NCBI RefSeq assembly: GCF_029855045.1
Contig: NZ_CP123228.1
Coordinates: forward strand, 3,038,001-3,102,000
Origin: Piscinibacter sp. XHJ-5
GTDB taxonomy: Bacteria > Pseudomonadota > Gammaproteobacteria > Burkholderiales > Burkholderiaceae_C
DNA: 64,000 bases
Direction of reading: 5' to 3'
The notes below the pieces were generated by a model. It searched no databases. It was not told where the DNA came from and saw nothing but the letters and a program-made list of their open reading frames with translations. The position numbers and the translations under genes are program-made. This document shows, piece after piece, positions 32,450-43,797 of the stretch; position 1 is the first letter of the stretch, and each line of letters starts with the position of its first letter.

Positions 32450-33241
32450 CTAGGCGGACACTTCCGAGCCGCCCGCCATCGCGTGGCTGAAGCCGCCGTC
32501 GACATAGGTGATCTCCGACGTCACGCCGGCGGCCAGGTCAGACTGCAGGAAGGCGGCGACGTTTCCGACGTCGTCGATGGTGACGTTGCGACGCAGCGGG
32601 GCGTTTGCGGCGACCACGTCAAGGATCTTGCCGAAGCCCTTGATGCCCGAAGCGGCCAGCGTCTTGATCGGGCCGGCCGAGATGCCGTTGACGCGCACGC
32701 CCTTGGGGCCCAGGCTGGACGCCAGATAACGCACGCTGGCTTCCAGCGAGGCCTTGGCGAGGCCCATGGTGTTGTAGCCGGGCACGCTGCGCAGTGAACC
32801 GAGATAGCTCAGCGTCAGCAGTGCAGAACCGGTACGCAGGCGCGGAGCGGCGGCCTTGGCCATGGCCGGGAAGCTGTAGCTGGAGATGTCGTGGGCAATG
32901 CGGAAGGCCTCACGGGACAGGCCCTCCAGGAAATCGCCGGCAATCGCCTCGCGCGGAGCGAATCCGATGGCGTGCACGAAGCCGTCGAACTGGGGCCAGA
33001 CCTCACCCAGCTGCGCGAAGGCCCGTTCGATCTGCGCGTCGTCCGCGACATCGAGCTCGAAGGTATGGCTGGAGCCGAATTCGGCCGCGAACTCGGCGAT
33101 ACGTTCCCTGAAGCGCTCGCCCTGGTAGCTGAACGCGAGCTCGGCGCCTTCGCGGTGGCACGCACGTGCGATGCCATAGGCGATGGATCGGTTGTTCAGC
33201 ACGCCGGTGATCAGAAAGCGCTTGCCGGCCAGGAATCCCAT
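32450..33241 (-). CDS. fabI: Enoyl-[acyl-carrier-protein] reductase (NADH)
   Basis: 263 residues from the ATG at 33241 (GGGGAGACACC upstream). FabI features: [32 protein letters not shown], and the Tyr-x6-Tyr-x6-Lys set in [21 protein letters not shown], then [18 protein letters not shown]. It performs the last reduction of the fatty-acid elongation cycle. The Gly-Phe-Ala-Pro loop is of the FabI type inhibited by triclosan in other bacteria; sensitivity here is untested. Confidence 0.96.
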   Translation of the reverse strand: MGFLAGKRFLITGVLNNRSIAYGIARACHREGAELAFSYQGERFRERIAEFAAEFGSSHTFELDVADDAQIERAFAQLGEVWPQFDGFVHAIGFAPREAIAGDFLEGLSREAFRIAHDISSYSFPAMAKAAAPRLRTGSALLTLSYLGSLRSVPGYNTMGLAKASLEASVRYLASSLGPKGVRVNGISAGPIKTLAASGIKGFGKILDVVAANAPLRRNVTIDDVGNVAAFLQSDLAAGVTSEITYVDGGFSHAMAGGSEVSA

Positions 33242-33369
33242 GGTGTCTCCCCGTTGGATGTCAGCCCGCGATTTTGGCACGCGGCCGGTGGGCGTCCGGG
33301 TTCGCCCGCCCGGGCGTCGTGAAGCCTTGGCGAACCCCGCGCGACAGGTGGACTTGACAGGCGCAGGTG

Positions 33370-33398
33370 TTGCTTGTACTGGCACATCGGGCTACAAT
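33370..33398 (+). promoter_or_regulatory. Promoter of the rimP-nusA-infB operon
   Basis: TTGCTT (33370-33375), 17-nt spacer, TACAAT (33393-33398). The predicted transcript start near 33405 lies just before the leader terminator. A TTGACA at 33354-33359 lacks a matching -10. Confidence 0.55.
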
Positions 33399-33420
33399 CT
33401 TCTTTTCCCGAGAAAGCTGC

Positions 33421-33450
33421 ATGGGCGGATTCTTCCAGCCCATTTTTTTT
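33421..33450 (+). terminator. Intrinsic terminator/attenuator in the rimP-nusA leader
   Basis: ATGGGCGGA (33421-33429), TTCT loop, TCC-A-GCCCAT (33434-33443): 9 pairs with one bulged A, followed immediately by an unbroken run of seven further T. It lies between the promoter and rimP, with no gene before it. In E. coli the nusA operon leader also contains Rho-independent terminators used for autoregulation, so an attenuator is the best reading. Confidence 0.7.
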
Positions 33451-33501
33451 GCTTGGGACCTTTTTCTCAATCGCTTTTTGAACACGCAGATTTCGACATC
33501 G

Positions 33502-34047
33502 ATGAATTGGCAGGCCGCAGTGGAGCGCACCGTCACCGGGTTGGGCTACGACCTCGTGGACACCGAGCGCAGCGCTCGCGGGCTCCTGCGCGTCTTCATC
33601 GACCGGCTGCCGAACGACCCGCAAGGGGAATTCGTGACCGTGGACGACTGCGAAAGGGTGACCCGCCAGCTCCAGCACGTGCTGGAGGTCGAGGGTTGCG
33701 CCTATGAAAGGCTCGAAGTGTCGTCGCCCGGGCTGGACCGGCCGCTCAAGAAGCCGGCCGACTACGCCCGCTTCGCCGGACAGTCCATCGAGCTCACGCT
33801 GAAGCTGCCGTTCCAGGGACGCAAGAAGTACCAGGGAGTGCTCGGCGCCCAGGAATCAGGCAACGGCTGGCGTGTGGTCTTCAACGACGGCAAGGGCGAC
33901 CAGGCGCTCGATTTCTCGCTGGAAGAGGTGCGCGAAGCCCGGCTCGTGCCGGTGGTCGATTTCAAGGGGCGCCGGTTCGCGCCGGCCCCGGTGGCTGCGG
34001 CGGACGACAAGCCGCAAGCCGATGCAGAGGTTGGAGGTCGAGAATAA
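33502..34047 (+). CDS. rimP: Ribosome maturation factor RimP
   Basis: 181 residues from the ATG at 33502, matching the family start ([30 protein letters not shown]). Also [43 protein letters not shown] and the C-terminal Sm-like domain. Needed for 30S subunit maturation. The frame stays open upstream to an ATG at 33421, which would sit in the terminator hairpin and is rejected. The C-terminal 15-20 residues are Ala/Pro-rich and variable. Overlaps nusA by one base (TAATG). Confidence 0.95.
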   Translation: MNWQAAVERTVTGLGYDLVDTERSARGLLRVFIDRLPNDPQGEFVTVDDCERVTRQLQHVLEVEGCAYERLEVSSPGLDRPLKKPADYARFAGQSIELTLKLPFQGRKKYQGVLGAQESGNGWRVVFNDGKGDQALDFSLEEVREARLVPVVDFKGRRFAPAPVAAADDKPQADAEVGGRE

Positions 34048-35525
34048 TGAACCGCGAATTGTTGATGCTGGTGGACGCCATCTCCCGCGAGAAGAGCGTG
34101 GACCGTGAGGTGGTGTTCGGCGCCGTCGAGGCGGCGCTTGCGTCGGCGTCGAAAAAGCTGCACGGCGGCGATGTGGACATCCGCGTCTCCGTCGACCGCG
34201 AAACCGGCGACTACGAGACCTTCCGCCGCTGGCACGTCGTTCCAAACGAGGCTGGTCTGCAGCTGCCCGACTCGGAGATCCTCCACTTCGAGGCGCTCGA
34301 GCAGATCGCCGACATCGAGGTCGACGACTACATCGAGGAGCCGGTGGAATCGGTCTCCATCGGCCGCATCGGTGCGCAGGCCGCGAAGCAGGTCATCCTG
34401 CAGAAGATCCGCGATGCCGAGCGCGAGCAGCTCCTCAACGACTTCCTGTCGCGCGGCGAGAAGATCTTCGTCGGCACGGTCAAGCGTCTCGACAAGGGCG
34501 ACATCATCGTCGAATCGGGCCGTGTCGAAGGACGTCTGCGCCGCAGCGAGATGATCCCCAAGGAGAACCTGCGCACCGGCGACCGCGTGCGTGCCTTCAT
34601 CGCCGAGGTGGATCCCACGCTGCGCGGGCCGCAGATCCTGTTGTCGCGCAGCGCTCCGGGTTTCATGATGGAGCTGTTCGCCCAGGAAGTGCCCGAGATC
34701 GAGCAGGGCCTGCTCGAGATCAAGAGCTGCGCCCGCGATCCCGGCAGCCGCGCCAAGATCGCCGTCCTGTCGCACGACAAGCGTGTCGATCCGATCGGCA
34801 CCTGCGTCGGCGTCCGCGGCTCTCGCGTCAACGCTGTCACCAACGAGCTCGCAGGCGAGCGTGTCGACATCGTGCTGTGGTCCGAGGACCCGGCGCAGTT
34901 CGTCATCGGCGCGCTGGCCCCGGCCAACGTGCAGTCCATCGTCGTGGACGAGGAGCGCCATGCGATGGACGTCGTCGTCGACGAGGAGAACCTCGCGATC
35001 GCGATCGGGCGCGGCGGCCAGAACGTGCGCCTGGCCTCCGAGCTCACCGGCTGGCGCATCAACATCATGACCGCCGAGGAGTCGGCGTCCAAGCAAGCCG
35101 AGGAGAGCGACACCGTGCGCAAGCTCTTCGTCGAGAAGCTGGACGTCGATGCCGAGGTGGCCGACATCCTGATCGCCGAGGGCTTTTCCAGCCTGGAAGA
35201 AGTCGCCTACGTGCCCATGCAGGAAATGCTCGACATCGAAGGCTTCGACGAGGACACCGTCAACGAGCTGCGCACCCGTGCCAAGGACGCGCTGCTGACG
35301 ATGGAAATCGCCCGCGAGGAGAAGGTCGAGGACGTGTCGCAGGACCTGCGCGACCTCGAAGGGCTGAGTCCCGAGCTGATCGAGAAGCTCGCCGACGGCG
35401 GCATCCACACCCGCGACGACCTCGCTGACCTGGCGGTCGACGAGCTGACCGAAATGACCGGTGTCGACGAAGCGCACGCCAAGGCGTTGATCATGAAGGC
35501 TCGCGAACACTGGTTCACTGCCTGA
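34047..35525 (+). CDS. nusA: Transcription termination/antitermination factor NusA
   Basis: 492 residues: N-terminal RNA polymerase-binding domain, S1 domain ([31 protein letters not shown]), KH1/KH2 ([44 protein letters not shown]) and two C-terminal acidic HhH repeats ([33 protein letters not shown]), as in enterobacterial NusA. It modulates pausing and termination and probably acts on the leader hairpin of its own operon. Confidence 0.98.
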   Translation: MNRELLMLVDAISREKSVDREVVFGAVEAALASASKKLHGGDVDIRVSVDRETGDYETFRRWHVVPNEAGLQLPDSEILHFEALEQIADIEVDDYIEEPVESVSIGRIGAQAAKQVILQKIRDAEREQLLNDFLSRGEKIFVGTVKRLDKGDIIVESGRVEGRLRRSEMIPKENLRTGDRVRAFIAEVDPTLRGPQILLSRSAPGFMMELFAQEVPEIEQGLLEIKSCARDPGSRAKIAVLSHDKRVDPIGTCVGVRGSRVNAVTNELAGERVDIVLWSEDPAQFVIGALAPANVQSIVVDEERHAMDVVVDEENLAIAIGRGGQNVRLASELTGWRINIMTAEESASKQAEESDTVRKLFVEKLDVDAEVADILIAEGFSSLEEVAYVPMQEMLDIEGFDEDTVNELRTRAKDALLTMEIAREEKVEDVSQDLRDLEGLSPELIEKLADGGIHTRDDLADLAVDELTEMTGVDEAHAKALIMKAREHWFTA

Positions 35526-35579
35526 TCCGCCGTCAACCGAACGCAAGCCGCACCGCAAGACCCAAGCAAGGATTTCACA

Positions 35580-38468
35580 ATGGCTGTGACCACCGTCGCC
35601 CAACTCGCCGCAGAGCTCAACCGCTCCGCCACGGCGCTGCTCGAGCAGCTGCAGTTGGCCGGCGTCAGAAAGGCGTCGACGGCTGACACGCTGACCGACG
35701 CGGACAAGGAACGGCTGCTCGACCATCTGCGCTCCGCCCACGGTACTGCCGGCGGCGAGCGCAAGAAGATCACGCTCACCCGCAAGTCGACCAGCGAGAT
35801 CAAGCAGGCAGACGCCAGCGGCAAGGCCCGCACCATCCAGGTCGAAGTGCGCAAGAAGCGCACCTTCGTCAGGCGCGACGACTCGCCGGTCGCACCCGAG
35901 GCGCCGGCCGCACCGGCGGTCGACGAGGCCGAACTGCAACGCCGCGAGCTTGAAGCGCAGGCGCAGGCCGAGTTGCTGCGCCGCCAGGAGGAGGAGCTCG
36001 AGGAGAAGCGCCGCCAGCGCGAAGAGCAGGCACGCCTCGAGCGCGAAGCGGCCGAAGCGCGCCAGCGAGAAGCCGCTGAAGCCGCGGCGAAGGCCGCCGC
36101 GGAACAGGCCGCTGCAGCGGCAAAGGCGGCAGCTGCCGCGCCGGTGACCAAGGCGACTTCCAAGGGCGCCGCCAAGCCAGCGGCCGCGGCACCGGTCGCC
36201 GCCGCGCCGGTCGCGGCGGCGGTCCCCGCCGAGGCGCCCAAGCCGGCGCTGCGCGTCATCAAGGCCGCCGACGTCGTCGACGAGGAGAAGCAGCGCGCCG
36301 CCGATCTGGCCAAGCGCCGCAAGGCGGCCGAGGACGAAGCCGCTGCCATCCGCGCCATGATGTCGCAGCCGAAGAAGGTGCTGACGGCCAAGAAGCCGGA
36401 GGAAGTCGCCAAGCCCGAAGCGGGCAAGGAAGGCATCAAGGGCACCATCCACAAGGCCGCCGCGGCCCCGGGGACGGCCGCTGCGGCCGCGCCGGGCGCG
36501 GCCAAGCCGGGCGACAAGAAGTCCGTCAAGTCGGAGAAGCTGTCTTCGAGCTGGGCGGACGACGCGGCCAAGAAGCGGGCCGTCAAGGGCCGCAGCGACA
36601 TGCCCGCCGGCGGTGCTCGCGCGGGCTGGCGTGCGCCGCGCGGCGGGTCGCGCCGCGGCGAGCGTGGCGATGGCGGTGTGTCGAGCTTCATCGCTCCGGC
36701 AGAGCAGCAAGTGCAGGAGGTGCACATTCCCGAGACCATCAGCGTCGCCGACCTGGCGCACAAGATGTCGGTCAAGGCCTCCGAGGTCATCAAGCAGCTG
36801 ATGAAGCTGGGCCAGATGGTCACCATCAACCAGCAGCTGGACCAGGAGACGGCGATGATCGTCGTCGAGGAAATGGGCCACAAGGCGTTCGCCGCCAAGC
36901 TGGACGATCCCGAGGCCTTCCTGGCCGAAGAGGGCGAGGGCGAGCAGGCGCACGAGATGCTGCCGCGCGCACCCGTGGTCACCGTCATGGGCCACGTCGA
37001 CCACGGCAAGACCTCGCTGCTCGACTACATCCGCCGCGCCCGCGTGGCGGCAGGCGAGGCGGGCGGCATCACGCAGCACATCGGCGCCTACCACGTCGAC
37101 ACGCCGCGCGGCATGATCACCTTCCTCGATACGCCGGGCCACGCCGCCTTCACGGCGATGCGCGCGCGCGGCGCCAAGGCGACCGACATCGTCATCCTGG
37201 TGGTGGCCGCCGACGACGGCGTCATGCCGCAGACCAAGGAAGCGATCCACCACGCCAAGGCCGCCGGCGTGCCCATCGTCGTCGCGATGAACAAGATCGA
37301 CAAGCCCGAGGCCAACGTCGAGCGCCTCAAGAGCGAGCTGGTGGCCGAGGAAGTGGTGCCCGAGGACTTCGGTGGCGATTCGCCGTTCGTGCCGGTGTCG
37401 GCCAAGACCGGCCAAGGTGTCGACGATCTGCTGGAGCAGGTGCTCCTGCAGGCCGAGGTGCTCGAGCTGAAGGCCGCCAAGGACGCGCCGGCCAAGGGCC
37501 TTGTCATCGAAGCGCAGCTCGACAAGGGCCGCGGTCCGGTGGCCACCGTGCTGGTGCAGTCGGGCACGCTCAAGCGCGGCGACGTCGTGCTGGCGGGTTC
37601 CAGCTACGGACGCGTGCGGGCCATGCTCGATGAGAACGGCAAGCCCACCGCCGAAGCCGGCCCTTCGCTGCCGGTCGAGATCCAGGGCCTGACCGAGGTG
37701 CCGCAGGCCGGCGACGAGTTCATGGTGCTTGCCGACGAGCGCCGCGCACGCGAGATCGCCACCTTCCGCCAGGGCAAGTATCGCGACGTGAAGCTGGCCA
37801 AGCAGCAGGCCGCCAAGCTCGAGAACATGTTCGAGAACATGGGGCAGGGCGAGGCGCAGACGCTGGCGCTGATCATCAAGGCCGACGTGCAGGGCTCGCA
37901 GGAAGCGCTGGCCCAGTCGCTGACCAAGCTGTCGACCGACGAGGTGCGGGTGCAGATCGTGCACGCTGCGGTGGGCGGCATCAGCGAGAGCGACATCAAC
38001 CTGGCGATTGCCTCCAAGGCCGTCATCGTGGGCTTCAACGTGCGCGCCGATGCGGGCGCGCGCAAGCTGGCCGAGGGCAACGGCGTCGACATCCGCTACT
38101 ACAACATCATCTACGACGCGGTCGACGAGGTGAAGGCCGCGATGACCGGCATGCTGGCGCCGGAGCAGAAGGAAGAAGTCATCGGCACGGCGGAGATCCG
38201 CACCGTTTTCGTGGCTTCCAAGATCGGCACCGTGGCCGGCTCCATGGTCACCTCCGGCGTGGTGCGCCGCGGCGCGCGCTTCCGCCTGCTGCGCGACAAC
38301 GTGGTCGTCTACACCGGCGAGATCGAGTCCGTGCGCCGCCTGAAGGACGATGTGCGCGAGGTCAAGGAAGGCTTCGAGTGCGGTATCAAGCTGAAGAACT
38401 ACAACGAGATCAAGGAAGGCGATCAGCTGGAGTTCTTCGAGGTCAAGGAAGTCGCTCGCACGCTGTAG
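35580..38468 (+). CDS. infB: Translation initiation factor IF-2
   Basis: 962 residues. IF2N module at the N-terminus ([22 protein letters not shown]), then a long Lys/Glu/Ala-rich linker (about 110-350), a second IF2N ([21 protein letters not shown]), the GTPase ([37 protein letters not shown]) and domains II-IV. It recruits fMet-tRNA to the 30S subunit. The linker is low complexity, which explains the long spurious frames on the opposite strand. Confidence 0.98.
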   Translation: MAVTTVAQLAAELNRSATALLEQLQLAGVRKASTADTLTDADKERLLDHLRSAHGTAGGERKKITLTRKSTSEIKQADASGKARTIQVEVRKKRTFVRRDDSPVAPEAPAAPAVDEAELQRRELEAQAQAELLRRQEEELEEKRRQREEQARLEREAAEARQREAAEAAAKAAAEQAAAAAKAAAAAPVTKATSKGAAKPAAAAPVAAAPVAAAVPAEAPKPALRVIKAADVVDEEKQRAADLAKRRKAAEDEAAAIRAMMSQPKKVLTAKKPEEVAKPEAGKEGIKGTIHKAAAAPGTAAAAAPGAAKPGDKKSVKSEKLSSSWADDAAKKRAVKGRSDMPAGGARAGWRAPRGGSRRGERGDGGVSSFIAPAEQQVQEVHIPETISVADLAHKMSVKASEVIKQLMKLGQMVTINQQLDQETAMIVVEEMGHKAFAAKLDDPEAFLAEEGEGEQAHEMLPRAPVVTVMGHVDHGKTSLLDYIRRARVAAGEAGGITQHIGAYHVDTPRGMITFLDTPGHAAFTAMRARGAKATDIVILVVAADDGVMPQTKEAIHHAKAAGVPIVVAMNKIDKPEANVERLKSELVAEEVVPEDFGGDSPFVPVSAKTGQGVDDLLEQVLLQAEVLELKAAKDAPAKGLVIEAQLDKGRGPVATVLVQSGTLKRGDVVLAGSSYGRVRAMLDENGKPTAEAGPSLPVEIQGLTEVPQAGDEFMVLADERRAREIATFRQGKYRDVKLAKQQAAKLENMFENMGQGEAQTLALIIKADVQGSQEALAQSLTKLSTDEVRVQIVHAAVGGISESDINLAIASKAVIVGFNVRADAGARKLAEGNGVDIRYYNIIYDAVDEVKAAMTGMLAPEQKEEVIGTAEIRTVFVASKIGTVAGSMVTSGVVRRGARFRLLRDNVVVYTGEIESVRRLKDDVREVKEGFECGIKLKNYNEIKEGDQLEFFEVKEVARTL

Positions 38469-38492
38469 CAGGCGGAGCGGGCCTCATCCCCG

Positions 38493-38527
38493 AACCCCGC
38501 CTGAGGACATCAGGCGGGGTTTGTGTT
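38493..38527 (+). terminator. Strong hairpin between infB and rbfA
   Basis: AACCCCGCCTGA (38493-38504), GGACA loop, TCAGGCGGGGTT (38510-38521), then TGTGTTT. A 12-bp stem with an imperfect T-tract inside an operon; it could reduce read-through into rbfA-truB-typA. Confidence 0.7.
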
Positions 38528-38543
38528 TGATGGGGAGCCCAAG

Positions 38544-38909
38544 ATGAAGCACAAGCGATCCATTCCCAACCGCGCCTTTCGCGTCGCCGACCAGATCCAG
38601 CGCGACGTGGCCGAGCTCATCCGGGAGCTGAAGGACCCGCGCATCGGCATGGTGACCATCCACGCGGTGGAGGTGTCGCCCGACTATGCGCATGCCAAGG
38701 TGTTCTTCTCGCTGCTGGTCGGCGATCCGCACGAGTGCGAGGAAGCGCTGAACGAGGCGGCCGGCTACATCCGCAATGGCTTGTTCAAGCGGCTGCAGAT
38801 CCACACGGTGCCGACATTGCATTTCGTCTTCGACCGGACGACGGAGCGGGCGGCGGAGCTGAATCTGCTGATCAACCAGGCGAACGCGAACCGGGCCAAG
38901 GAAGACTGA
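38544..38909 (+). CDS. rbfA: Ribosome-binding factor A
   Basis: 121 residues from the ATG at 38544, with GGGGAG as ribosome site. Motifs [47 protein letters not shown] and the C-terminal [24 protein letters not shown]-fold factor for 16S rRNA 5'-end maturation and cold adaptation. Only 10 nt precede truB. Confidence 0.96.
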   Translation: MKHKRSIPNRAFRVADQIQRDVAELIRELKDPRIGMVTIHAVEVSPDYAHAKVFFSLLVGDPHECEEALNEAAGYIRNGLFKRLQIHTVPTLHFVFDRTTERAAELNLLINQANANRAKED

Positions 38910-38919
38910 GACGACTCGC

Positions 38920-39863
38920 ATGCAGGCCGCCGCGCAACGCATCCCCCGACGCCCCGTCCACGGCGTCCTCCTGCTCGACAAGCCGCTCGGCCTGTCGAGC
39001 AACGATGCATTGCAGAAGGCCAAGCGGCTCTATCGCGCGGAGAAGGCCGGTCACACCGGCACGCTGGATCCGTTGGCGACCGGCCTGCTGCCCCTGTGCT
39101 TCGGCGCGGCGACCAAGTTCTCGCAGGTCAGCCTCGACGCCGACAAGCGCTACACGGCCACGCTGAAGCTGGGCATCACCACCCGCACCGGCGACGTCGA
39201 AGGCGAGGTGTTGCAGCGTCGCGCGGTGAACGTGGACGCCGCCGACCTGCGCGCCGCCTGCGCGCGCTTCGTCGGCGAGATCGAGCAGGTCCCGCCGATG
39301 CACTCGGCCCTCAAGCGCGACGGCAAGGCACTGTACGAATACGCACGCGCCGGTATCGAGATAGAGCGCCAGCCGCGCCGCGTTGCCATCCGCGAGATCA
39401 CCCTGATGGGCGGCCTGCACGACGAGTGGATCATCGACGTGCGCTGCAGCAAGGGCACCTACATCCGCACGCTGGCCGAGGATATCGGCGAGGCGCTTGG
39501 CTGCGGCGCCCACCTGATCGCGCTGCGTCGAACCGGCAGCGGCCCGCTCACGCTGCAAGGCAGCGTGACCCTCCAGCAGCTTGCCGTCATGAGCGAGGCA
39601 GGCCGCGACGCGACGCTGCTGGACGCCGACACGCTGCTGGCCGAGTGGCCCGCCGTGCGCCTGGACGACCAGGACGCCGGCCGCTTCCTCAGCGGCGTGC
39701 GCCGCCGACTCCCGCTCGCCGACGCACCGAACGTGCGGGTGTACGGGCCGCAGCCCAAGGCCTTTCTTGGCAGCGGCCACATCGCCGGCGGCGAACTGAT
39801 TTCCAACAGGCTCTTGAGCCCGGTGGAGGTGCAAGGCCTCCTGCAAGCTCGAGAGAACACAGC

Positions 39864-39867
<4 letters not shown>
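38920..39867 (+). CDS. truB: tRNA pseudouridine(55) synthase
   Basis: 315 residues. Catalytic Asp in [19 protein letters not shown], substrate motif [61 protein letters not shown] and [15 protein letters not shown]. It makes pseudouridine 55 in the T loop. The C-terminal extension ([20 protein letters not shown]) is a PUA-like end. Coupled to typA by a 4-nt overlap. Confidence 0.97.
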
Positions 39868-41681
<1,814 letters not shown>

Positions 41682-41783
41682 CCGCTTCGCGGCTCGCGCG
41701 GCGGACCTGATGTGGCACCCCTGTCCCCGCCAAGCGGGTTCCAGCTTGAACGACCAGCCGGCAGTCGCCGGCAACGAACTTCG

Positions 41784-42647
41784 ATGAGTCATCGCCGTGC
41801 CCTCGCGGGAATGATCGTGGTGACGCTCCTGTGGAGCATCGCCGGCGTCGTCACCCGCTTTCTCGATTCGGCCCAGAGCTTCGAGGTGACGTTCTGGCGC
41901 AGCCTGTTCACCGCGATCCCGCTGGGCGCGTACTACGCGGTCGCGCACGGCCGCCAGACGCCCCGGCTGCTGATGGCGGGAGGCAAGGCGCTGTGGATCT
42001 CGGGCCTCATGTGGAGCGTGATGTTCACCTGCTTCATGGTGGCCATCACGCTGACCACCGTCGCCAACGTGCTGGTGACGATGAGCGTGGCGCCGCTGTT
42101 CACGGCCTTGCTCGCGCGCTTCATGCTGGGCCATCCCGTGAAACCGCGCACCTGGCTCGCCATCGTCGTCGCGGGCGCCGGCATCGCGTGGATGTACGGC
42201 GCGAACGTCAGCGCCGACAGCCGGCATCTGATGGGCACGCTGGTCGCGCTCGGCGTGCCGATCGCCGGGGCGATCAACTGGAACATCCTGCAGCGCAGCG
42301 GCCAGTCGGTCGACCTGGTGCCCGCGCTGCTGATCGGCGCGCTGATCTCCAGCGCCGTGACCTTGCCGCTCTCGATGCCGTTCCAGGCGACAGCGCACGA
42401 CATCGGTCTGCTGGCCATGCTGGGGTTGTTCCAGCTCGCCATTCCCTGTGCGCTGTCGGTGCGGCTGGCGCGCTTCCTGCCCGCGCCCGAGATCTCGCTG
42501 CTGGCGCTGCTGGAAATCGTCTTCGGCATCGCCTGGGCCTGGCTGGGCGCCAACGAGCAGCCGGCGCCGCAGGTGCTCACCGGCGGCGCGCTGGTGCTGG
42601 GCACGCTGGCATTGAACGAAGCCTGGGGCCTGCGGCGTCGGGCATGA
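41784..42647 (+). CDS. EamA/DMT family transporter
   Basis: 287 residues from the ATG at 41784. About ten hydrophobic helices in two EamA repeats (ALAGMIVVTLLWSIAGVVTRFL ... TVANVLVTMSVAPLFTALLARFMLGHPV; then LGVPIAGAINWNILQR ... PAPEISLLALLEIVFGIAWAWLGANEQP). Members export or import small metabolites; the substrate is unknown. It overlaps the crotonase gene by 4 nt, which links it to the lipid genes. Confidence 0.9.
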   Translation: MSHRRALAGMIVVTLLWSIAGVVTRFLDSAQSFEVTFWRSLFTAIPLGAYYAVAHGRQTPRLLMAGGKALWISGLMWSVMFTCFMVAITLTTVANVLVTMSVAPLFTALLARFMLGHPVKPRTWLAIVVAGAGIAWMYGANVSADSRHLMGTLVALGVPIAGAINWNILQRSGQSVDLVPALLIGALISSAVTLPLSMPFQATAHDIGLLAMLGLFQLAIPCALSVRLARFLPAPEISLLALLEIVFGIAWAWLGANEQPAPQVLTGGALVLGTLALNEAWGLRRRA

Positions 42648-43726
42648 GCCATGACGAAGCCCTCTGGGTGGTTGCCGAGCGACACCGCGGCATCGGACTG
42701 CTCACGCTGAACCGGCCGCACGCGCTGAACGCACTGTCCCTGGGGATGGTCCGCGCGATCGGCGAGGCCTTGCAGGCATGGCGCGACGATGGCGAAATTG
42801 CCGCCGTCGTGATTCGCGGCACCTCGCGGGAGGGCAAGAGTCCTGCCTTCAGCGCCGGCGGCGACCTGCGCTTCTTCCATCAGGCGGCACTGGCAGGCGA
42901 CCCGCTGCTCGACGACTTCTTCACCGAGGAGTACCGGCTCGACCACCTGGTGCATCGATATCCGAAGCCGGTGGTCGCGCTGATGGACGGCATCGTGATG
43001 GGCGGCGGCATGGGCATCGCGCAGGGGGCGGCGCTGCGCGTCGTCACCGAGCGCACGAAGATGGCCATGCCCGAGACCGGCATCGGGCTCTTTCCGGACG
43101 TCGGAGGCGGCTGGTTCCTGTCGCGCTGTCCCGGCCGCATGGGCGAGTACCTTGCGCTCACCGGGCACGTGCTCGGCGCCGGCGACGCGATCGCCTTGGG
43201 GCTGGCCGATGTGCACGTGCGCGCCGAAGACTTGCCCGCGATGCTGGAGTCGCTGCTCGACCAGCCGATGGACAACGAAGCGCAAGTGCGTGCCGCGGTG
43301 GCCGCTCGCGCGCAAGCCGCACCTGGCGGGTCACTCTTGGCGCACAGCGCAGCCATCGATCTGCATTTCGCGCACGCCAGCGTGGGCGCGATCGTGAACT
43401 CGCTGCGGCAAGACCGCGACGAGTGGGCCCAGCAGACGCTCGCCGTGCTGTTGCGCCGCTCGCCGCTGATGCTGGCCGTGACGCTGGAGCAGCTTCGGCG
43501 CGCCCGCACCATGACCCTGGCCGACGATCTGCGCATGGAGCGCATCCTCGTGTGGCACTGCTTTCGCCATGGCGAGACGATCGAAGGCATTCGCGCATTG
43601 ACCATCGACAAGGACCGCGCGCCGCGCTGGAATCCGCCGCGCATCGAAGACCTCTCGCCGCAGGCCGCGCTGGCCTTCTTCGCCGACCCGTGGCCGGCCG
43701 GCAAGCATCCGCTCAGCGGGTTGTAG
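42644..43726 (+). CDS. Enoyl-CoA hydratase/isomerase family protein (3-hydroxyisobutyryl-CoA hydrolase-like)
   Basis: 360 residues from the ATG at 42644. Crotonase core: IGLLTLNRPHALNALSLGMVRAI, FSAGGDLRFFHQ, VVALMDGIVMGGGMGIAQGAALRVVTERTKMAMPETGIGLFPDVGGGWFLSRC. The Glu of AMPETGIG, the PDVGGG stretch and the extra C-terminal 100 residues fit the HIBCH-type subfamily rather than plain enoyl-CoA hydratases. It would hydrolyse 3-hydroxyacyl-CoAs such as those from valine breakdown. The C-terminus (DPWPAGKHPL) is typical of the group. Confidence 0.88.
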   Translation: MSHDEALWVVAERHRGIGLLTLNRPHALNALSLGMVRAIGEALQAWRDDGEIAAVVIRGTSREGKSPAFSAGGDLRFFHQAALAGDPLLDDFFTEEYRLDHLVHRYPKPVVALMDGIVMGGGMGIAQGAALRVVTERTKMAMPETGIGLFPDVGGGWFLSRCPGRMGEYLALTGHVLGAGDAIALGLADVHVRAEDLPAMLESLLDQPMDNEAQVRAAVAARAQAAPGGSLLAHSAAIDLHFAHASVGAIVNSLRQDRDEWAQQTLAVLLRRSPLMLAVTLEQLRRARTMTLADDLRMERILVWHCFRHGETIEGIRALTIDKDRAPRWNPPRIEDLSPQAALAFFADPWPAGKHPLSGL

Positions 43727-43783
43727 GGCTTCCCCTCAGGGCCGCCGCCGACAGGCGGTCCTAGCATGGCCGCAGCCAACACC

Positions 43784-43792
43784 AAGGAGGAT
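43784..43792 (+). promoter_or_regulatory. Near-perfect ribosome binding site of the WS/DGAT gene
   Basis: AAGGAGGAT, 5 nt before the ATG at 43798. It is the strongest ribosome site seen in the window and fixes the start. Confidence 0.85.
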
Positions 43793-43797
43793 CCCGC

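Noticed and set aside
33421..33501. Longer rimP starting at the ATG at 33421
   Set aside because: That ATG is the first base of the terminator hairpin and the added residues are hydrophobic and absent from RimP proteins.
36050..36250. GCC-rich repeats within infB as a microsatellite or recombination site
   Set aside because: They encode the Ala-rich IF-2 linker, which is normally low complexity.
33762..37964. A 1400-codon open frame on the minus strand opposite rimP, nusA and infB
   Set aside because: It is antisense to three certain genes. High GC and the Lys/Glu/Ala-rich IF-2 linker remove stop codons, and the translation is low complexity without domains.
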